DNA from: Hyphomicrobiaceae bacterium
Lineage (GTDB): Bacteria; Pseudomonadota; Alphaproteobacteria; Rhizobiales; Hyphomicrobiaceae
DNA: 64,000 nucleotides
Direction: 5' to 3'
NCBI GenBank assembly: GCA_020638035.1
Contig: JACKJI010000007.1
Location: 49,018-113,017 of the forward strand
In this document: piece by piece, positions 59,523 through 64,000 of the stretch
How positions within the stretch are numbered: position 1 is the first letter of the stretch
How the letters are laid out: each line of letters starts with the position of its first letter
Position numbers and translations under genes: made by a program
The notes under the pieces: model-generated
What the model was told of the DNA's origin: nothing
Database searches by the model: none
Seen by the model: the letters and a program-made list of their open reading frames with translations, nothing else

Positions 59523-61985
59523 TCAGAACTTGGTCTGAGCGCCGAAGCGGAAGAACTGCTCCTCGTCGTAGTTTTCCTTGGTCAGCACCTTGGCGAAGTC
59601 CATACGCAGCGGACCGACCGGCGAGTTCCACAGGATCGATGCACCAACCGACGAGCGGATCGACGAGTCGTCGGCAAGGCCCAAACCAATCGCATTCTTC
59701 GCGCGGTCCGAGGCACCAAACAGCGAGCCCGCATCGGCGAACACGGCAGCGCTCATGCCCAGATCGTCAGGCACCAGCGGCAACGGGAAGCGCACCTCTG
59801 CCGTCGTGGCCCAGTAGGTCTTGCCGCCGATGGCGTCGTTGGTGTTGAGGTCGCGTGGACCAAAGCCGGCACGGTCGAAACCACGGATCGTTTCACCGCC
59901 ACGGAAGAACAGGTCGAGGATGCGGACGTCGTCACCACCCCAGTTCTGGATGTGACCGGCGATCGCGCGACCGACGAAGGTGATCTTCTCGGTGATCGGG
60001 TAGTAGGCACGGCCTTCAGCCGACAGCCGCACGTACTGCGCATCGCCGCCAAGTCCCGCAAAGTCGACCGAGCCTTGCAGGAAGTAGCCTGCCGTCGGGT
60101 TCTTGGGATGGTTGCGCTTGTCGTAGGTAATCGAGGTACCGACCAGAGACGTGTAGTAGACCGGATCCTGACAGTTCGTTGGGGCGCCGATGTTGTCGCC
60201 GTCAGTGTTTTCAGGATCGCCGATGTTTACGTCACCGCACGCATCCTTGATGGCCAACGATGCATTGTCGCTGACGTCGAAGATCTCGTCGCGGGTGAAC
60301 GTGTAGTAGTTCTGGACCCACAGATCCTCGGCCAGCGGATAGCCAAGCCGCAGCGTGCCACCCGTCTTGCGGCTCTTGAAGCCCGACTCGCTCGACTGGT
60401 CGACCTCCTTATGGAAGATATCGAAGCCGGCGGCGAGGTTCATGTCGAGGAAGCGCGGCTCGGTGAACGAAAGCTCGATCTGATAGCGCTCAAGCGAACC
60501 GGCCAACTTCAGGCGCAGGAACTGGCCATTGCCCAGCAGGTTGCGCTCGGAGATCGAGATATCGCCGATCACACCTTCACTCGTGGAGTAGCCGGCACCG
60601 AACGATAGCTCGCCGGTGGACTGTTCCGTCACCTCAACATCGAGGCTGACACGGTCAGAGGACGAGCCCGGATTACGGTTGACCTTGACCGCCTTGAAGA
60701 GCCCCAGCGCCTCAAGACGCTTCTTGGCGCGATCGACAAGCAGCGGATTATAGGCATCGCCTTCCGCCAGTCGGAACTCGCGGCGGATCACGTGATCCTT
60801 GGTGCGCGTGTTACCAAAGATGTTGATGCGCTCGATGTAGACGCGCGGCCCCTCGTCGAGGGTGTAGACGAGACTGATGGTGCGCGTGGTGAAATCAGGC
60901 TGCGCACGCGGACGCACACGGGCAAAGGCATAGCCCTGCTCAGCGATGGACAGCGTCAGCTTCTCCACAGTCTTGTCGATCTGGGAGCCGTTGTAGACTT
61001 GGCCAGGCTTGGTCAGCAGGTCGCCATAGAGCGGCTCGGTGCGAACTTCCTGCAAGGCGCTTTCGATGGTCACCGCGCCGAAGTGATAGACCTCGCCCTC
61101 TTCAACAGCGAAGGTGATGTGGAAGCCCGTGCCGTCCGGCGCCAATTCCGCATTCGCCGTCACGATGCGCGCGTCGGCATAGCCGTTCTTCAAATAGTAC
61201 TGGCGAACCAGCTCGCGATCGAGATTGAGGCGGTCGGGATCGTAGACCGACGTGCCCTTAATGAAGTCGAACCAGCCCGATTCCGTCGTCGTCACGATGT
61301 CGCGGAGCTGCGAATCGGAGAAGGCGTGGTTGCCGACGAAATTGATGCCCTTGACCTTGGTCGCGCCGCCCTCGGAAATCTCGAAGACGACGTTGACGCG
61401 GTTCTGGTCGAGCTCGATCAGCTTGGGATCGACGTTAGCGGCGAACCTGCCTTGACGACGGTAGACGTCGAGGATGCGCTGCACGTCGGCCTGCGCCTTG
61501 GCGCGCGTGAAGACAGCGCGCGGCTTCAGCTGCACTTCGTTCTGCAGCGTCGCGGTGTCGACCTCGCTGTTACCCTCGAATGCCACCTGCGCAACGACCG
61601 GGTTCTCCTGCACGGCGACGACGACCGCCGAACCTTCCCGGTCGATCCGCACGTCGGCAAACAGACCGGTGGCGAACAGCGCCCTCAGCGAGGCGTTCGC
61701 CGCGCTCGAGCTGTAGGCGTCGCCCACAGAAAACTTCATGTAGGAGCGCACGGTTTCCGGCTCTAGTCGCTTGTTGCCGACTACGCGGATTTCACGAACG
61801 ACCCCCTGCGCCGCGGCCGGACTGGCCAGGGCGACGACGTCGATGGTCAGGACTGCAGGAACCAGAGTGGCCAGCCAAAAGACCAGCCCCACGCCCCCAA
61901 ACATCCAGTTTCGATACTGCGGCATTCGCAAGGTATGCCCTCGTATGCTGCCGACCCCCAATATGCACGCGAAAGCCGTCGGCAT
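59523..61985 (-). CDS. bamA: Outer membrane protein assembly factor BamA
   Basis: Core of the BAM complex that inserts beta-barrel proteins into the outer membrane. The 820-aa frame (760 aa mature) has a signal sequence (hydrophobic core GGVGLVFWLATLVPAVLTIDVVALA, cleavage near AAAQ), five POTRA repeats (beginning VREIRVVGNKRLEPETVRSYM, ending with GPRVYIERINIFGNTRTKDHVIRREF), and a 16-strand barrel with RGFDRAGFGPRDL (the conserved VRGF-like L6 loop) and the terminal phenylalanine FFRFGAQTKF. The true start is uncertain: ATG 61985 with GGAG upstream, TTG 61931 with GAGGG upstream or ATG 61925; the later ones give a more compact signal peptide. rseP precedes it. Confidence 0.95.
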   Translation of the reverse strand: MPTAFACILGVGSIRGHTLRMPQYRNWMFGGVGLVFWLATLVPAVLTIDVVALASPAAAQGVVREIRVVGNKRLEPETVRSYMKFSVGDAYSSSAANASLRALFATGLFADVRIDREGSAVVVAVQENPVVAQVAFEGNSEVDTATLQNEVQLKPRAVFTRAKAQADVQRILDVYRRQGRFAANVDPKLIELDQNRVNVVFEISEGGATKVKGINFVGNHAFSDSQLRDIVTTTESGWFDFIKGTSVYDPDRLNLDRELVRQYYLKNGYADARIVTANAELAPDGTGFHITFAVEEGEVYHFGAVTIESALQEVRTEPLYGDLLTKPGQVYNGSQIDKTVEKLTLSIAEQGYAFARVRPRAQPDFTTRTISLVYTLDEGPRVYIERINIFGNTRTKDHVIRREFRLAEGDAYNPLLVDRAKKRLEALGLFKAVKVNRNPGSSSDRVSLDVEVTEQSTGELSFGAGYSTSEGVIGDISISERNLLGNGQFLRLKLAGSLERYQIELSFTEPRFLDMNLAAGFDIFHKEVDQSSESGFKSRKTGGTLRLGYPLAEDLWVQNYYTFTRDEIFDVSDNASLAIKDACGDVNIGDPENTDGDNIGAPTNCQDPVYYTSLVGTSITYDKRNHPKNPTAGYFLQGSVDFAGLGGDAQYVRLSAEGRAYYPITEKITFVGRAIAGHIQNWGGDDVRILDLFFRGGETIRGFDRAGFGPRDLNTNDAIGGKTYWATTAEVRFPLPLVPDDLGMSAAVFADAGSLFGASDRAKNAIGLGLADDSSIRSSVGASILWNSPVGPLRMDFAKVLTKENYDEEQFFRFGAQTKF

Positions 61986-62188
61986 CGGTCGCTCCGCGCT
62001 GTCACCCTAGTCGTAACGCTGGGTGCTCGTTCTATGTCAGGTGGCCCGTTCCACGTTCCCTTATTCGAGACCCCTGTCGACTCGAATCGTGGGCGGACTA
62101 CCCCCCGTGATGACCCCTTGGTTTTAACGATTCAGTAAGGGCTCGGGAAGTGGCAAGAATACGCCACCGGGGGACAAAATAAGGAGTC

Positions 62189-63319
62189 TCAAAAGAACCA
62201 TTTCTTGAGGATCGGCAGATCGTTGAGCGTGGCAAACACCATCAACATCAGAACGATGGCGAGGCCGATCCTGAAACCGATCTCCTGGCTACGCTCAGAC
62301 AACGGTTTCCGCCGCACAGCCTCGATCGCGTAGAACATCAAATGACCACCGTCCAGCAACGGAATCGGGAACAAATTCAATAGACCAATGCTCACTGAGA
62401 TCACGCCAATGAAGTGCAACAGAGGTTGCACACCAAACTTGGCGACCTGGCCTGAGACATCGGCAATGCGAATCGGACCGCCGAGCTGATCCGCACTCTG
62501 CTGTCCACGGACCAACCCGCCGAGGAAGGCGAACGTGGAGGTGATGATAACCTTGGTCTGCTCGACGCCAAGAAGGACGGCCTCGCCGGCACCGACCGAG
62601 CGCGTGGTGCGCTGTGCGCCGAGCTTGCTGGTGATGCCAATGATCGGTGTTTTCACTTTGCCGGAGAAGGCATCCTCGTGCTCGGTGAGCTTGGGGCGGA
62701 TCCTGACGGTGACGAGTTGACCTGCCCGGTCGAGCTGGAACTCCAGATCCTCGCCGGGGCTCAGCGAAACGATGCGCTGAAGATCTCCAAAGCTTTCGAT
62801 CGACTCGCCCTGGATCTTCAACACCAGGTCATCCGGCTGCACGCCCGCGGCGGCGGCGGGCGAATCGGGCACCACCGTGCCAACCCGTGGCTCCTGCGTT
62901 GTGACGCCATAAGTGACGAAAATCGCAGCAAAAATGATGATTGCGAGCAGGAAGTTGGCGATCGGCCCGGCGGCCACGATGGCGGCCCGCTGCCAGACCG
63001 GCTTCAGATGGAACGAGCCCGCCCGCTCCTCAGCCGTCATCCCTTTCAGAGCATCTGCTGACGGCGTCGAGGCCGCGCTTTCGTCGTCCATGAACTTGAC
63101 GTAGCCGCCCAACGGCAGCCAGGCCACCCGCCAGCGCGTTCCATACCGGTCGTAGAAGCCGAAAATCTCGCGGCCGAAACCGATCGAGAACGCCTTGACC
63201 TTGACGCCGCACCAGCGCGCCACCTGGAAATGCCCGAGTTCATGAAAGAATACGACGACGGAGAGTACGAACAGGAACGAGGCCAGCACTGTGAACCCGT
63301 TCATCAAGCTGTCTAGCAT
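62189..63319 (-). CDS. rseP: Site-2 protease RseP
   Basis: Intramembrane zinc metalloprotease that cuts anti-sigma factors after the first stress cleavage and clears signal peptide remnants. The 376-aa protein carries VVFFHELGHFQVARW (His26, Glu27, His30) in the first helix, a single PDZ domain (about residues 140-215, GTVVPDSPAAAAGVQPDDLVLKIQG) and the third zinc ligand in LLNLFPIPLLDGGHLMFY. One PDZ, not two as in E. coli, which is usual in alphaproteobacteria. Sits between dxr and bamA in the conserved cluster. The 203 bases to bamA hold no gene. Confidence 0.95.
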   Translation of the reverse strand: MLDSLMNGFTVLASFLFVLSVVVFFHELGHFQVARWCGVKVKAFSIGFGREIFGFYDRYGTRWRVAWLPLGGYVKFMDDESAASTPSADALKGMTAEERAGSFHLKPVWQRAAIVAAGPIANFLLAIIIFAAIFVTYGVTTQEPRVGTVVPDSPAAAAGVQPDDLVLKIQGESIESFGDLQRIVSLSPGEDLEFQLDRAGQLVTVRIRPKLTEHEDAFSGKVKTPIIGITSKLGAQRTTRSVGAGEAVLLGVEQTKVIITSTFAFLGGLVRGQQSADQLGGPIRIADVSGQVAKFGVQPLLHFIGVISVSIGLLNLFPIPLLDGGHLMFYAIEAVRRKPLSERSQEIGFRIGLAIVLMLMVFATLNDLPILKKWFF

Positions 63320-63565
63320 TGCTTCGTCCTGTCTTTCATTCCGATGCGGCCCTGGACCGCGACCTCAGGATGGTCAAGCCCCGAGCGCGCCAAACTGCGG
63401 GCCGCACCCCGGACAAATCAGCAAATCGAGGCCCCCGTCGCAAGTCTGCACATGGGCCACGTTGCCGCTAACGTCAATAGTGCGCGGCACTTGACCCATC
63501 TCGGGATCGCCGCTGCATTTTTTGGGCACTATCGCCATGAAATCCGACATTCCCGGCCGTCGGAC

Positions 63566-64000
63566 CTAGCGCCCGCCACGCCTCTCCAGCACCGATCGTG
63601 CCAGTTGCCGCGCTTCCGCGTCGACCGCCAGAATTTCGTCCAATGCTCCACATTCGGCCATCAGGCCGCGTGCCTCAGCCGCTTCGAGCGTCGCCGACAC
63701 GAGGCCCGCGATATCAAGAAAGCCGATTCGCCCCTCCAGGAAAGCCAGCACCGCTTCCTCATTGCCCGCATTCAACACCGCCGGTGCACTGCCACCTGCC
63801 GCCAGGGCCTCCCGCGCCAAACGCAGCGCCGGGAACCGCATCTCGTCAGGCGCCTCGAAGGTGAGCTGTCCCAGTGCCGCAAGATCGAGCCGTTTGGTCG
63901 GTGCGTCGATGCGCTCAGGCCACGACAGAGCCAGTGCGATCGGCGTGCGCATGTCGGGCGACGACATCTGCGCCAGAACGGAGCCGTCGCGGTAGGCGAC
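63566..64000 (-). CDS. dxr: 1-deoxy-D-xylulose 5-phosphate reductoisomerase (Dxr), C-terminal part
   Basis: Second enzyme of the MEP isoprenoid pathway; the 5' part lies beyond the window end. The visible 144 codons include SVLAQMSSPDMRTPIALALSWPERI, LDLAALGQLTFEAPDEMRFPALRLAREAL, and APAVLNAGNEEAVLAFLEGRIGFLDIAGLV, all from the C-terminal domain that closes the active site. The 246 bases between its stop and rseP hold no gene. cdsA and uppS would be expected upstream. Confidence 0.95.
   Translation of the reverse strand, partial: VAYRDGSVLAQMSSPDMRTPIALALSWPERIDAPTKRLDLAALGQLTFEAPDEMRFPALRLAREALAAGGSAPAVLNAGNEEAVLAFLEGRIGFLDIAGLVSATLEAAEARGLMAECGALDEILAVDAEARQLARSVLERRGGR

Overview
The window is a GC-rich alphaproteobacterial chromosome segment, most likely from the order Hyphomicrobiales (Rhizobiales). 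Three things point there: a biotin operon ending in the FabH-like gene bioZ, the order dxr-rseP-bamA-lpxD-fabZ-lpxA-lpxI-lpxB-gltA with LpxI instead of LpxH, and a direct-repeat LexA box (GAAC-N7-GAAC) in front of lexA. I cannot name the genus from the sequence.

Layout. 1-4041: biotin operon bioF(partial)-bioD-bioA-bioZ with overlapping stops and starts. 4143-9043: a decay zone with a gamma-glutamyltranspeptidase pseudogene (minus) and a TRAP transporter (plus) whose dctP has lost its signal sequence and whose dctM is broken in several places. 9226-18491: a 9.3-kb element integrated in the 3' end of tRNA-Lys(CTT). It is bounded by a perfect 48-bp repeat of the tRNA 3' half, has a frameshifted tyrosine integrase at the left end and a wrecked autotransporter gene in the middle, and carries a better preserved group at the right end (unknown 311-aa protein, AlpA-like regulator, winged-helix protein, two phage/plasmid-type small proteins). 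18738-27168: tkt, an SDR, kdsA, an M15-like peptidase, a DUF1194 protein, a patatin with a polyhistidine tail, methylmalonyl-CoA decarboxylase and small proteins. 27363-31205: an unusual acyl-CoA dehydrogenase resembling 3-sulfinopropionyl-CoA desulfinase, a block of palindromic repeats with a GIY-YIG nuclease gene and a 204-bp tandem array, and a TIR-like protein with atypical base composition. 31271-35349: pyrG, secG, a proline/lysine-rich secreted protein and tpiA on the minus strand. 35709-42797: ppiD and trpE-sixA-like-trpG-trpD-trpC. 42809-43896: three small minus-strand genes. 44201-46858: moaC-moeA-lexA. 46916-52477: comEC (minus), gltX and gltA. 52569-64000: an alcohol dehydrogenase with an unknown gene, then the envelope cluster lpxB-lpxI-lpxA-fabZ-lpxD-bamA-rseP-dxr, all on the minus strand.

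How the genes work together. The last 10 kb couples lipid A precursor synthesis (LpxA, LpxD, LpxI, LpxB and FabZ for the hydroxyacyl-ACP donors) to outer membrane protein assembly (BamA) and envelope stress proteolysis (RseP); kdsA adds the Kdo branch elsewhere. Chorismate to indoleglycerol phosphate is covered by TrpEGDC. BioZ builds the pimelate precursor that BioF, BioA and BioD use. ScpB and the desulfinase-like dehydrogenase, 0.8 kb apart, could both yield propionyl-CoA.

The features most worth a second look are the LpxI with what appears to be a second copy of its C-terminal domain, the GIY-YIG gene embedded in palindromic repeats, the tRNA-Lys element with decay on and beside it, the TIR-like protein, the desulfinase-like enzyme lacking both usual catalytic glutamates, and the patatin with 23 histidines in its last 42 residues.
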